Shown here piece after piece: positions 24,395 to 32,371 of a stretch of DNA of 49,336 nt. The notes under the pieces are model-generated. The model saw only the letters and a list, made by a program, of their open reading frames with translations. It had not been told where the DNA came from and ran no database searches. Each line of letters begins with the position of its first letter. The first letter of the stretch is position 1. A program made the translations under genes and the position numbers. Origin of the DNA: Mesorhizobium escarrei. GTDB taxonomy: Bacteria > Pseudomonadota > Alphaproteobacteria > Rhizobiales > Rhizobiaceae. The stretch covers positions 40,367-89,702 of the forward strand of contig NZ_CAKXZT010000176.1 in NCBI RefSeq assembly GCF_935825525.1, given 5' to 3'.

Positions 24395-25187
24395 GCTCCA
24401 GTCGGGCGATCCCGGCCGCCGGTTCGACTATGCCGCGGCATTGACCCCCGGTTTGCTCGATCCTGACCGTGCCCCGCCTGACGCTGTCTCGGGGCCGAAC
24501 GGGAAGGCAGCGGTCAAACGATACGCCGTCTACCGCAACAACGTCACGGTCAGCCTGATCGATGCGCTGGCCGCCAGCTTTCCAGCGACGCTGCGCATCA
24601 CCGGCCCGGACTTCTTTCGCGCGATGGCACGCTTTCATGCTCGCGAAACGCCACCCACTTCGCCGCTTCTGTTCGAATACGGCCGCGACTTTCCCGACTT
24701 CATCGAGCGCTACGAATATGCGCGGCCGATGCCATGGCTGGCTGACGTGGCGCGCTTGGAGAGGGCCTGGCTCGACGCCTATCATGCCGCTGACGCGGAA
24801 CCGTTGGCTTCCGTAGCACTGGCCTCGGTCCCGCCCGAACGACTGGCCGATACCGTGTTCGTGCCGCACCCGGCAACGCACGCCATGCGCTCGCGCTATC
24901 CGGTCGTGACGATCTTTGCGGCAAATCGGCGCGACCGCCCTGTCGCGCGGATCGAGGCGGACGGCCCTGAAGATGCGCTGGTCACGCGGCCGGACCTCGA
25001 AGTCTTTGTTCGCCACCTGCCGCCCGGCGGCGCCGTTTTTCTGGATCGTCTCATGGCGGGCGAGCCACTCGGCGCGGCGGCCGCGGCGGCATTTGCGGAG
25101 CGTGCCGAATTCGACCTTGCCGCCAACATTGCCGGCCTGCTGCAAGCAGGCGCCTTCACGGCGGCACATCACGGAGGGTGGGCATGA
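24381..25187 (+). CDS. bufC: DUF2063 partner protein BufC
   Basis: A 268-residue protein with an N-terminal DUF2063 helical domain (about 20-120, containing AVKRYAVYRNNVTVSLIDALAASFPA and PDFFRAMARFHA). It ends in a C-terminal domain resembling RiPP recognition elements in MNIO systems (about 150-265, ending LLQAGAFTAAH). It is the standard partner of BufB and probably presents the precursor to it; the older name 'DNA-binding domain' is not supported by context. The ATG at 24381 has GGAAA upstream; an ATG at 24363 lacks a site. It overlaps bufB by 14 bases and doxX by four. Confidence 0.85.
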   Translation: MPQDELQSGDPGRRFDYAAALTPGLLDPDRAPPDAVSGPNGKAAVKRYAVYRNNVTVSLIDALAASFPATLRITGPDFFRAMARFHARETPPTSPLLFEYGRDFPDFIERYEYARPMPWLADVARLERAWLDAYHAADAEPLASVALASVPPERLADTVFVPHPATHAMRSRYPVVTIFAANRRDRPVARIEADGPEDALVTRPDLEVFVRHLPPGGAVFLDRLMAGEPLGAAAAAAFAERAEFDLAANIAGLLQAGAFTAAHHGGWA

Positions 25188-25681
25188 CGAACCATGGGCG
25201 GAACGTCAGCACCGGGCCGCGAGGGATCGCTGCCCTCGCCGAGAGGGTGAATGCCGCGCTGCGCACGAGTGCCACACCGTCGCTGACGCAGCTTATCCTG
25301 CGCTGCGCGCTCGCCGTCCCGTTCTGGCGGTCCGGCGTCAACAAATGGGACGGTTTTTTGCAGCTGAACGAGGTCGCCGTGCTGCTTTTCAGCTCGGAGC
25401 TCAAGCTGCATCTGCCCGGCGGCCCTTACGATTTTCCCGCGCCTGGGCTGGTGGCGTTCGCCTCAGGGTCGGCGGAAATCCTGCTGCCAATTCTTCTTGT
25501 TCTCGGCCTGGCGACACGGCTGGCGGCATTCGGCCTGCTCGTAATGACGCTGGTCATACAACTCACCGTGCCGGACGGCTGGCCGCTGCACATCACCTGG
25601 GCGGCGATGGCGCTCGGCATCATGGCGTGGGGACCCGGCCGGATTGCGCTCGATCACTGGATCGGCACTGACAAGGGCTGA
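25184..25681 (+). CDS. DoxX family membrane protein
   Basis: A 165-residue DoxX-type protein with four membrane segments (about 38-55, 82-105, 108-125 and 133-150). Typical wording is LRCALAVPFWRSGVNKWDGFLQ and FASGSAEILLPILLVLGLATRLAAFGLLVMTLVIQL. DoxX proteins are common at the end of buf operons; a redox or quinone role is presumed, not shown. The ATG at 25184 overlaps the bufC stop (ATGA) with GGAGG before it. Confidence 0.85.
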   Translation: MTNHGRNVSTGPRGIAALAERVNAALRTSATPSLTQLILRCALAVPFWRSGVNKWDGFLQLNEVAVLLFSSELKLHLPGGPYDFPAPGLVAFASGSAEILLPILLVLGLATRLAAFGLLVMTLVIQLTVPDGWPLHITWAAMALGIMAWGPGRIALDHWIGTDKG

Positions 25682-25727
25682 TCGGGGTTTGATGGGATTC
25701 CCGCCCGTCCGGCGATGACGCGAAGCA

Positions 25728-26216
25728 TCAATTTCGTTTCGGCACGGCCTGCTTCCAGCGGCTTGCCGCCTCGTCGTCGGCCTCCTTGGCGTCGACCCAG
25801 CCGCCTTCCGAGCCGTCGGTATGGTGTTCTTTCTTCCAGAACGGCGCGCGCGATTTGAGAAAATCCATCAGGAAGTTCGCCGCCTCGAACGCCGCCTGCC
25901 GGTGCGTGGAGGCTGCGACCACCAGCACGATGTTCTCACCGGGCGCGATCCTGCCATGGCGATGGATGGCGGTGAGCCCCTGCAACGGCCAGCGGCGAAC
26001 CGCCTCGGCGGCAATGCGGCCGATCTCGGCCTCGGCCATGCCGGGATAATGTTCGAGTTCGAGTGCCGCGAGCCTGCCCGCCTCGTCGCGGCAGAGACCT
26101 GAGAAAGTCACCACGGCGCCGATGTCGGCGCGGCCCTGCGTCATCCTGGCGGTCTCAGCGGCGACATCAAAATCCTCCGCCTGGATGCGCACCGTCGGCA
26201 CCACCGCGCCGGGCAT
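25728..26216 (-). CDS. moaE: molybdopterin synthase catalytic subunit
   Basis: A 162-residue MoaE that transfers sulfur from MoaD thiocarboxylate to precursor Z to form molybdopterin. GAVVTFSGLCRDE, LELEHYPGMAEAEI, IHRHGRIAPGENIVLVVAAS and LMDFLKSRAPFWKKE carry the family's active-site lysines. The ATG at 26216 is one base beyond the moaD stop; a GTG at 26225 is the alternative start. It is last in the operon and supplies the cofactor needed by enzymes such as that at 11026-13134. Confidence 0.93.
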   Translation of the reverse strand: MPGAVVPTVRIQAEDFDVAAETARMTQGRADIGAVVTFSGLCRDEAGRLAALELEHYPGMAEAEIGRIAAEAVRRWPLQGLTAIHRHGRIAPGENIVLVVAASTHRQAAFEAANFLMDFLKSRAPFWKKEHHTDGSEGGWVDAKEADDEAASRWKQAVPKRN

Positions 26217-26217
26217 T

Positions 26218-26475
26218 TCAGCCACCCGTCATCGGCGGGAACAGCGCGATCTCGCGCGCGCCTGATATCTTCTCGCGGTGCTCCACATGTTCCTGGTTGA
26301 TGGCGACGCGGATCACGTCTGGATATTGCAGCGCGTGCTCGTACTCCTCGCCGCGCGATTTCAGCCAGCGCAGCAGGTCGGCCACGGTCTCGATGCCGGC
26401 GGGCAATTCGACGTCCTCTTGCGGCTTGCCGATCCGCTCGCGCACCCAGGCGAAATAAATGAGCCTCGTCGACAT
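26218..26475 (-). CDS. moaD: molybdopterin synthase sulfur carrier subunit
   Basis: An 85-residue ubiquitin-like protein ending in the required Gly-Gly (PPMTGG), which becomes a thiocarboxylate. LIYFAWVRERIGKPQEDVELP is the N-terminal strand region and INQEHV plus EIALFPP are the usual late motifs. It follows pgsA by one base and precedes moaE directly. Confidence 0.93.
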   Translation of the reverse strand: MSTRLIYFAWVRERIGKPQEDVELPAGIETVADLLRWLKSRGEEYEHALQYPDVIRVAINQEHVEHREKISGAREIALFPPMTGG

Positions 26476-26476
26476 G

Positions 26477-27073
26477 CTACTCGTCCATGATGTGCTTGAG
26501 ACCGGCGCGGAAATAGTCGTAGCCGGTGTAAAGCGTCACCAGCGCGGCGATCCACAACAGCACCAGCCCGGTCTGGGTGGTCAGCGGGAAGATCTTGTCG
26601 CCGGCAGGTCCCGCGAGCAGGAAGGCGATGGCGATCATCTGGATGGTGGTCTTCCACTTTGCCAACTGCGTCACCGGTACCGAGACCTTCAGCGCCGCCA
26701 AATATTCGCGCAGGCCCGAGACCAGGATTTCGCGGCACAGGATGATAATCGCTGCCCACAGCGACCAGCCGGCGATGCCGGCATGCCTATCAGTGTCGGC
26801 CGCCAGCAGCAGCAGGCACGTGGCGACCAGCAACTTGTCGGCGATCGGATCGAGCATCTTGCCGATATTCGAGGTCTGCTGCCAGGCGCGCGCCAGATAG
26901 CCGTCGAAATAATCGGTGATCGAGGCGAGCAGAAAAATGATCAGCGCCGACCAGCGGGCGAAGTCGCTCGACTTCAGATGCCCTTCGAGAAAAAAACACA
27001 GCACAACCAGCGGCACCGCGAGAATGCGGACGTAGGTGAGCATGTTGGGCAGGTTGAATGCGCGCTGGGCCAT
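26477..27073 (-). CDS. pgsA: CDP-diacylglycerol-glycerol-3-phosphate 3-phosphatidyltransferase
   Basis: A 198-residue inner-membrane enzyme making phosphatidylglycerol phosphate. The motif D-G-x2-A-R-x8-G-x3-D-x3-D is read in DGYLARAWQQTSNIGKMLDP followed by IAD. The start FNLPNMLTYVRILAVPLVVL is typical PgsA. The ATG at 27073 is preferred over a TTG at 27106. The uvrC-pgsA order is the widespread one, supporting PgsA rather than another family member. Confidence 0.9.
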   Translation of the reverse strand: MAQRAFNLPNMLTYVRILAVPLVVLCFFLEGHLKSSDFARWSALIIFLLASITDYFDGYLARAWQQTSNIGKMLDPIADKLLVATCLLLLAADTDRHAGIAGWSLWAAIIILCREILVSGLREYLAALKVSVPVTQLAKWKTTIQMIAIAFLLAGPAGDKIFPLTTQTGLVLLWIAALVTLYTGYDYFRAGLKHIMDE

Positions 27074-27171
27074 ATTTTTGGGAACTCTTTCTGCCTGCCT
27101 ACTCAAATCAGAAGCGAATGTGGGGGGTCAACAGGCGATAGTCGATGGACCAACCGAAAATAGCCGAATCG

Positions 27172-29259
27172 TCAGCTCTCGTGAAAATGGTTGTAGACCA
27201 GCTTGGCGACCTGCTCGGAAATGCCATCGACCTTGACCAGATCCTCGATCGCGGCGCGGCTGACCGCCTTGGCGGTGCCGAAATGCATGAGCAGCGCACG
27301 CTTGCGGCCGGGTCCGATGCCGCTGATCTCGTCGAGCGGGCTCTTGACCATCTCCTTCTTGCGGCGGGCGCGGTGCGAGCCGATGGCGAAGCGGTGGACC
27401 TCGTCGCGCAGCCGCTGAACGAAATAGAGCACGGGGTCGCGCACGGGGAGCGAAAACGGTGGCTTGCCCCTGACGAAGAAGCGTTCGCGGCCGGCGTCAC
27501 GGTCCAAGCCCTTGGCGATGCCGATGGCCTGGACACGGTCCTCGATGCCGAGGTCGGCGAGGATTTGTCGTACCGCCGTCATCTGGCCCTGGCCACCATC
27601 GATGAGAATGACGTCTGGCCAGGCCGGGAAGCCGCCCGCATCCTCGATATCGTCGCCCTGTTCGGCCAGGATTTCGTCTGCCGGCTGTTCGCTCTGCGGC
27701 GCCTCGCCATGTTCCTTCAGCAGCCGAGAGAAACGCCGCTCCATCACCTCGCGCATCATGCCGAAATCGTCTCCCGGTGTGATCTCGGTCGAGCGGATGT
27801 TGAATTTCCGGTACTGGTTCTTCACGAAGCCTTCCGGCCCGGCGACCACCATGGCGCCGACGGCGTTGGTGCCCATGATGTGGGAGTTGTCGTAGACCTC
27901 GATGCGCACCGGCGGTTTCTTCAGGCCGAAAGTCTCGGCGAAACCGGTGAGCAACCGCCCTTGCGTCGAGGTCTCGGCCAGCCGGCGGCCGAGCGCCTCA
28001 CGGGCATTCTGCAGGGCGTTGTCGGTCAGGTCCTTCTTCTCGCCGCGCTGCGGCACCGAGATCGCCACCTTGCGACCCGCGCGGGTGGAGAGAGCCTCGG
28101 CCAAAAGTTCCTGGTCCTCGACGCCATGCGACAACAGGATGGTGCGCGGCGTCGGCTTGTCGTCATAGAATTGCGCCAGGAACGAGCCCAGCACCTCTGC
28201 CGCCTCCAGCGCCGGATCGGCCTTGGGGAAATAGGCGCGGTTGCCCCAATTCTGGCCGGTGCGGAAGAAGAACACCTGGATGCAGACCTGGCCGCCTTCC
28301 TGATGGATGGCGAAGACATCGGCCTCGTCGACGGTCTGGGGGTTGATGCCCTGATGGCTCTGCACATGCGACAGCGCCGCCAGCCGGTCGCGATAGATGG
28401 CGGCACGCTCGAAATCGAGGTTCTCCGCGGCCTGCTGCATGGCGGCGGAGATGTCGGTCTTCACCTTCTGGCTGCGGCCGGACAAGAAGTCCTTCGCTTC
28501 GGCGACCAGCCTGGCATAGTCACCATGCGAGATTTCGCCGGTGCACGGGCCGGCGCAGCGCTTGATCTGGAACAGCAGGCACGGCCGGGTGCGGTTCTCG
28601 TAGAAGGAGTTGGTGCAACTCCTGAGCAGGAAGGCGCGCTGCAGCGAGTTGATGGTGCGGCCGACGGCGCCGGCCGAGGCGAAGGGGCCGAAATAGTCGC
28701 CCTTGCGCGAGCGCGCGCCGCGATGCTTGTAGATGCCGGGCGAGTCATGATCGCCGGTCAACAGGATGTAAGGGAACGACTTGTCGTCCCGCATCAGCAC
28801 ATTGAATCGAGGCCGCAAGCGCTTGATAAGGTTGGCTTCCAGCAGCAGCGCTTCGATCTCGGTGCGGGTGACGACGAACTCCATCGTCGCCGTCTCGCGC
28901 ACCATGCGGCCGATGCGGCTGGTGTGGAAACGGCCTTGCGCGTAATTGGTCACCCGCTTCTTCAGGCTGCGCGCCTTGCCGACATAGAGCACGTCGCCGG
29001 CGGCATTCATCATGCGGTAGACGCCGGGCGCGTTGGGCAGCCGTTTGACCAGCGTCTGGATGACTTCGGCGCCGACCATGCCGTCGGCATCGCCGGCATG
29101 CGGCGTCCAATCGATGGCCGTGAAGGCGACATCAGGGCCGCCGGAACCGGAAGCCGACGGTTCGACGATCTCCTCCGCCACCTCGTCCTCGAGATCTACA
29201 TCGGGGGGCAGGTCGTCGGCGGCGCCGCCGCGTTTGTGTTTCTGGTCCATGGGACTCAT
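27172..29259 (-). CDS. uvrC: UvrABC excinuclease subunit C
   Basis: A 695-residue UvrC that cuts both sides of a UvrB-marked lesion. An acidic extension of about 70 residues precedes the GIY-YIG nuclease domain (APGVYRMMNAAGDVLYVGKARSLKKRV). Next come the cysteine-rich part (LRSCTNSFYENRTRPCLLFQIKRCAGPC), the UVR segment, the RNase H-like nuclease (EVYDNSHIMG and VILIDGGQGQ) and the C-terminal helix-hairpin-helix (EISGIGPGRKRALL). The ATG at 29259 overlaps the SDR stop by four bases. Confidence 0.96.
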   Translation of the reverse strand: MSPMDQKHKRGGAADDLPPDVDLEDEVAEEIVEPSASGSGGPDVAFTAIDWTPHAGDADGMVGAEVIQTLVKRLPNAPGVYRMMNAAGDVLYVGKARSLKKRVTNYAQGRFHTSRIGRMVRETATMEFVVTRTEIEALLLEANLIKRLRPRFNVLMRDDKSFPYILLTGDHDSPGIYKHRGARSRKGDYFGPFASAGAVGRTINSLQRAFLLRSCTNSFYENRTRPCLLFQIKRCAGPCTGEISHGDYARLVAEAKDFLSGRSQKVKTDISAAMQQAAENLDFERAAIYRDRLAALSHVQSHQGINPQTVDEADVFAIHQEGGQVCIQVFFFRTGQNWGNRAYFPKADPALEAAEVLGSFLAQFYDDKPTPRTILLSHGVEDQELLAEALSTRAGRKVAISVPQRGEKKDLTDNALQNAREALGRRLAETSTQGRLLTGFAETFGLKKPPVRIEVYDNSHIMGTNAVGAMVVAGPEGFVKNQYRKFNIRSTEITPGDDFGMMREVMERRFSRLLKEHGEAPQSEQPADEILAEQGDDIEDAGGFPAWPDVILIDGGQGQMTAVRQILADLGIEDRVQAIGIAKGLDRDAGRERFFVRGKPPFSLPVRDPVLYFVQRLRDEVHRFAIGSHRARRKKEMVKSPLDEISGIGPGRKRALLMHFGTAKAVSRAAIEDLVKVDGISEQVAKLVYNHFHES

Positions 29260-30032
29260 TCGACAATGCCTGTCACATCCGGCGTCTGCCACGCAAGGTG
29301 CTGGCCGCCGTCCAGCGCGATCATCTGGCCGGTGACCGAGCTTGCGCGCCAGAGATAGCGGATGGTGGCGCCGAATTCAGGCAATTCCGGGCCGCGCTTC
29401 AGGATCAGGCCGTCGACCTGCGCGGCAAAATCACTGTCTTGCTGGCGCGCGCTCTTCAGCGTCGGGCCGGGGCCGATGGCGTTGACGCGAATGCGGGGTG
29501 CCAGCGCCTGCGCCATCATCTGCGTCTGCGTCCACAATGTCGATTTCGACAGCGCATAGGAGAAATAGCGAGGCGTCGGGCGCAAGACGCGCTGATCGAT
29601 CATATTGACGATCAGCCCGTCTTGGCCTTCCGGCAGAGCGCGGGCGAATTCTTGCGCCAAAAGTGCCGGCGCCTTCACATGGACGACGAAGTGACGGTCC
29701 CAGGCAAGCCAGTCGACGTCCTCAACCGTGTCGTCCACGAACAGCGAGGCATTGTTGACCAGCAGTGTAACAGGTCCGAGCGCGGCTGCGGCGCGGCCGA
29801 CCAGGTCGCCGACTGCGGCCATGTCGGTCAGGTCGGCGGCGACCACAGCGGCGCGGCCATCCTGGCCAAAATGGCCGCCGTTGATCCGCGCAGCCAACGC
29901 TTCCGCCTCGGTCCGCGAGCGGTTGCAATGGATGGCGACAGCAAAACCGTTCGCGGCCAGATCCTCGACGATAGCCTTGCCGATCCGCTTGCCCCCGCCC
30001 GTCACCAGCGCCGTTCCAGCGGCCTTGCTCAT
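29256..30032 (-). CDS. SDR family oxidoreductase, FolM-like
   Basis: A 258-residue short-chain dehydrogenase. The NADPH-binding TGGGKRIGKAI is at about 10-20, NNAS follows in the centre, the catalytic YALSK sits near 160, and VNAIGPGPTLKS and VTGQMIALDGGQHL come late. The TGGGKRIG form and the C-terminal layout resemble the FolM/pteridine reductase branch, so a pterin substrate is a reasonable guess. The ATG at 30032 is used; the upstream TTG is weaker. It leads the uvrC operon. Confidence 0.82.
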   Translation of the reverse strand: MSKAAGTALVTGGGKRIGKAIVEDLAANGFAVAIHCNRSRTEAEALAARINGGHFGQDGRAAVVAADLTDMAAVGDLVGRAAAALGPVTLLVNNASLFVDDTVEDVDWLAWDRHFVVHVKAPALLAQEFARALPEGQDGLIVNMIDQRVLRPTPRYFSYALSKSTLWTQTQMMAQALAPRIRVNAIGPGPTLKSARQQDSDFAAQVDGLILKRGPELPEFGATIRYLWRASSVTGQMIALDGGQHLAWQTPDVTGIVE

Positions 30033-30307
30033 CCTGTCAATCCTCAATGGGCTTCGATTTCAGCCAGTCGGCGAACTATGGCTGGCCAAGCGTTAAATGC
30101 CGTTCGGACCTTGGGCAGCATTGTGGCAAAGCGGCCGGATCGGTCTTTCGACTGTGGCCGGGACTCGGCCGTCAGACCGCAATATAGGGCTCCGGACCCC
30201 TTGCTCCAAGCGGTGTTCAGCGCGGCACGGCAAAGCCTCCTGACACCATCTGTTGCGCTGATGCAACGTCAAAATTCAGCCTCATTCGTGCCCGGTAATG
30301 ACCCAAG

Positions 30308-30324
30308 TTCAGGTTCGCTTCAGC
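30308..30324 (+). promoter_or_regulatory. 11-bp-period TTCAG direct repeat
   Basis: TTCAGG at 30308 and TTCAGC at 30319 repeat with an 11-base period, the usual layout of half-sites for OmpR/PhoB-type response regulators. It is 21 bases upstream of the EcfG-type element of the porin gene. The remainder of the 407-base gap 30033-30439 shows no gene. Confidence 0.3.
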
Positions 30325-30344
30325 CGCATTTCGACACGACATTC

Positions 30345-30369
30345 GGAACCGTTGAGCGCCAGACCCGTT
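30345..30369 (+). promoter_or_regulatory. EcfG-type general stress promoter before the porin gene
   Basis: GGAAC at 30345-30349, 16 bases, CGTT at 30366-30369: an exact consensus match, 70 bases before the ATG. Confidence 0.7.
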
Positions 30370-30439
30370 TATCCCCCCGGCGGGTTGAGGGCGCTTGTGA
30401 AAAGCAAGCCTGTGCCTGTGGCTTAAGGAGTAAAGAACA

Positions 30440-31099
30440 ATGCAAGCCAATCTAAAATTTGCGCGACCGCTGGCGGTGGCGTTCGGGCTCTTCGCCCTCG
30501 GCGGAACCGCCTATGCTGCTGACGTCATCTCGGAAGAGCCGCCGGCACCCGCCCCGATCGCCGAACTGCCGGTCGCTTCCTGGGCCGGTCCCTATGCCGG
30601 TGTGAGCGTCGGCTACGGCTTCAGCGGTCACGCCGATGCCGAGGAGTTCGGCGTCGGCGGCGTTGACGTCGACACCGATGGGTTCGTCGGCGGCGTCTTC
30701 GGCGGCTATCAGTGGCAGGCGGAGAACTTCGTGTACGGTGCTGAAGCCGATATCGGCTATAGCGGCATCGAGGGCGACGACGCCGGGGTCGAGGCCAAGG
30801 GCGGCTTCGAAGGCTCGCTGCGCGCCCGCCTGGGCTACGCCGTCACCCCGGAAATCCTGCTCTACGGCACCGCCGGTGGCGCGCTCAAGAACCAGGAGAT
30901 CGAAGCGCCCGGCGCCAGCGACGAAAACACCATGCTCGGCTGGACGGCCGGCGTCGGTACCGACATCAAGATCACCGACAATGTGTTCGGCCGTGTCGAG
31001 TATCGCTACACCGACTTCGGCGACAAGGACTTTAACGGTATCGGCAACGTCAAGTCGACCGACAACCGCGTCACCTTCGGCGTCGGTATGAAGTTCTAA
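30440..31099 (+). CDS. Omp25/Omp31-like outer membrane protein
   Basis: A 219-residue eight-stranded beta-barrel protein. The signal peptide ends at AYA (about residue 26). SWAGPYAGVSVGYGFSG starts the barrel, followed by GGVFGGYQWQAENFVYGAEADIGYSG, RARLGYAVTPEILLYGTAGGA and GRVEYRYTDFG. It ends in VTFGVGMKF with the C-terminal Phe that guides outer-membrane assembly. AAGGAG precedes the ATG. Stress control is inferred from the EcfG promoter, and a strong terminator follows. Confidence 0.9.
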   Translation: MQANLKFARPLAVAFGLFALGGTAYAADVISEEPPAPAPIAELPVASWAGPYAGVSVGYGFSGHADAEEFGVGGVDVDTDGFVGGVFGGYQWQAENFVYGAEADIGYSGIEGDDAGVEAKGGFEGSLRARLGYAVTPEILLYGTAGGALKNQEIEAPGASDENTMLGWTAGVGTDIKITDNVFGRVEYRYTDFGDKDFNGIGNVKSTDNRVTFGVGMKF

Positions 31100-31120
31100 A
31101 ATCGTCCAAGCCACGACACG

Positions 31121-31151
31121 AAAAAGCCGGGCCTCGCGCCCGGCTTTTTTT
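31121..31151 (+). terminator. intrinsic terminator of the porin gene
   Basis: A tract of five A residues, stem GCCGGGC/GCCCGGC with loop CTCGC, then seven T residues. The A and T tracts make it work in both directions. Confidence 0.92.
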
Positions 31152-31246
31152 GTGTCTTTGTGCGACGTCCGCCCTTTTGACGTCCCCCCCTTCCGCGACA
31201 ACTCGCCGCGCTCCGCCTTCCTTCCTAACCCCAACGAAATTAGCCG

Positions 31247-31276
31247 TTGCTCCCTATCAAGGCTTATGACTATAGT
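31247..31276 (+). promoter_or_regulatory. candidate promoter of the CUT2 importer operon
   Basis: TTGCTC (31247-31252) and TATAGT (31271-31276) with an 18-base spacer, about 107 bases before the substrate-binding protein start. Confidence 0.4.
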
Positions 31277-31292
31277 TAGTACGTGGCTCGCA

Positions 31293-31307
31293 CGAACAAA
31301 CAGTTCG
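31293..31307. promoter_or_regulatory. candidate ROK-repressor operator
   Basis: CGAAC-AAACA-GTTCG is an inverted repeat just downstream of the candidate promoter. Its AACAAAC core recurs upstream of the ROK gene (38098-38112). Confidence 0.35.
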
Positions 31308-31383
31308 ATCTGTGACGACCCGTTCAGCCGAGGCTGAGAAGGTCAGCTGTGGGCAGGAACACTCGGTCAAAAGGGGAATGCAA

Positions 31384-32316
31384 GTGAACCGCTTTCAGAA
31401 ATTCTCCGCCGCGGCGCTCGTCGCGGCATCCTTCGTACCGGCGGCGCTTGCCGCTGACGACAAGCTGACGATCGGCATCGTCACCTTCTCGACCTCCGAT
31501 GTCGACACCAACCAGATGGTCGACACCATGACCAAGGAAGCCCAGTCCAAAGGCTGGACGGTGGAAACGCTCAATGCCAATGGCGATCCTTCGCAGGCGA
31601 TCACCAGCATCAAGCAGCTGGCGACCAAGAAGGTGAACGCCATCATTGTCACCGTATTCGATTCGACCGGCCTCGCAGCCGGGCTCCAGGCCGCAGCGGA
31701 CGCAAAGATTCCGGTGCTTTCCGCCGGCGGCGGCATGGCCGACGGTATCGCGCTTTCGGCAAGCACCGGTGCCGCGCCGCCGCTGCTCGAATTGATGCTG
31801 AAGGACATCGGCAACACGGGGACCCTGCTCAACCTTACCTATCATCCCGGCATCCCGTGCCGGGAGCGCGCCGACGCCTTCGATGCGGCGGTCAAGGCGA
31901 ATCCGGGGCTCAAGGCGACCTCGCACGAGATCAGCATCCCAGGCGCCGCCGAATCCTCGCAGGCCGCGACCAGCGCCTGGCTCGCCGCCAATGCCGACGC
32001 CAAAGGGCCGTTCGCCATCTTCAACTGCTATGACGACAACGCTATGGGGGCGATCGCGGCGCTGAAGCAGAATGGCCGCAGCGACGTGAAGGTCTATTCG
32101 TTCAACGCCACGGCGCCCGCCGTCCAGGCGGTCAAGGACGGGACGATGACCGCCACGCTCGGCGTCGACCTGACTTCGGCCGGCAAGATGCTGATCGACC
32201 AGATCCCCGACATCTTGTCCGCCGGCGACCAGTGGCAGCCGAAATCCTTCGTGCCGGGCTACACGCTCGTCACCAAGGACAATGCCGACCAGTTCATGAA
32301 GAACAATCCGCAGTGA
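31384..32316 (+). CDS. CUT2-type ABC substrate-binding protein
   Basis: A 310-residue periplasmic binding protein of the RbsB/type 1 fold. The signal peptide ends at ALAA, then DDKLTIGIVTFSTSDVDTNQMVDTM. VNAIIVTVFDSTGLAAGL, IPVLSAGGGMADG and FAIFNCYDDNAMGAIAALKQNG are the typical ligand-cleft segments. The GTG at 31384 is preferred because AAGGGGA lies six bases before it; the ATG at 31378 touches that site. The ligand is unknown. It is first in the operon and reads into permease and ATPase genes. Confidence 0.87.
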   Translation: MNRFQKFSAAALVAASFVPAALAADDKLTIGIVTFSTSDVDTNQMVDTMTKEAQSKGWTVETLNANGDPSQAITSIKQLATKKVNAIIVTVFDSTGLAAGLQAAADAKIPVLSAGGGMADGIALSASTGAAPPLLELMLKDIGNTGTLLNLTYHPGIPCRERADAFDAAVKANPGLKATSHEISIPGAAESSQAATSAWLAANADAKGPFAIFNCYDDNAMGAIAALKQNGRSDVKVYSFNATAPAVQAVKDGTMTATLGVDLTSAGKMLIDQIPDILSAGDQWQPKSFVPGYTLVTKDNADQFMKNNPQ

Positions 32317-32371
32317 GCTTCTGTAGATTGACGATCCGGCCAGGCTTGCCCGGCCGGATCGGAGCCCCATC

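Noticed and set aside
27145..29358. 737-codon plus-strand frame over uvrC
   Set aside because: Antisense shadow; uvrC carries all expected domains on the minus strand.
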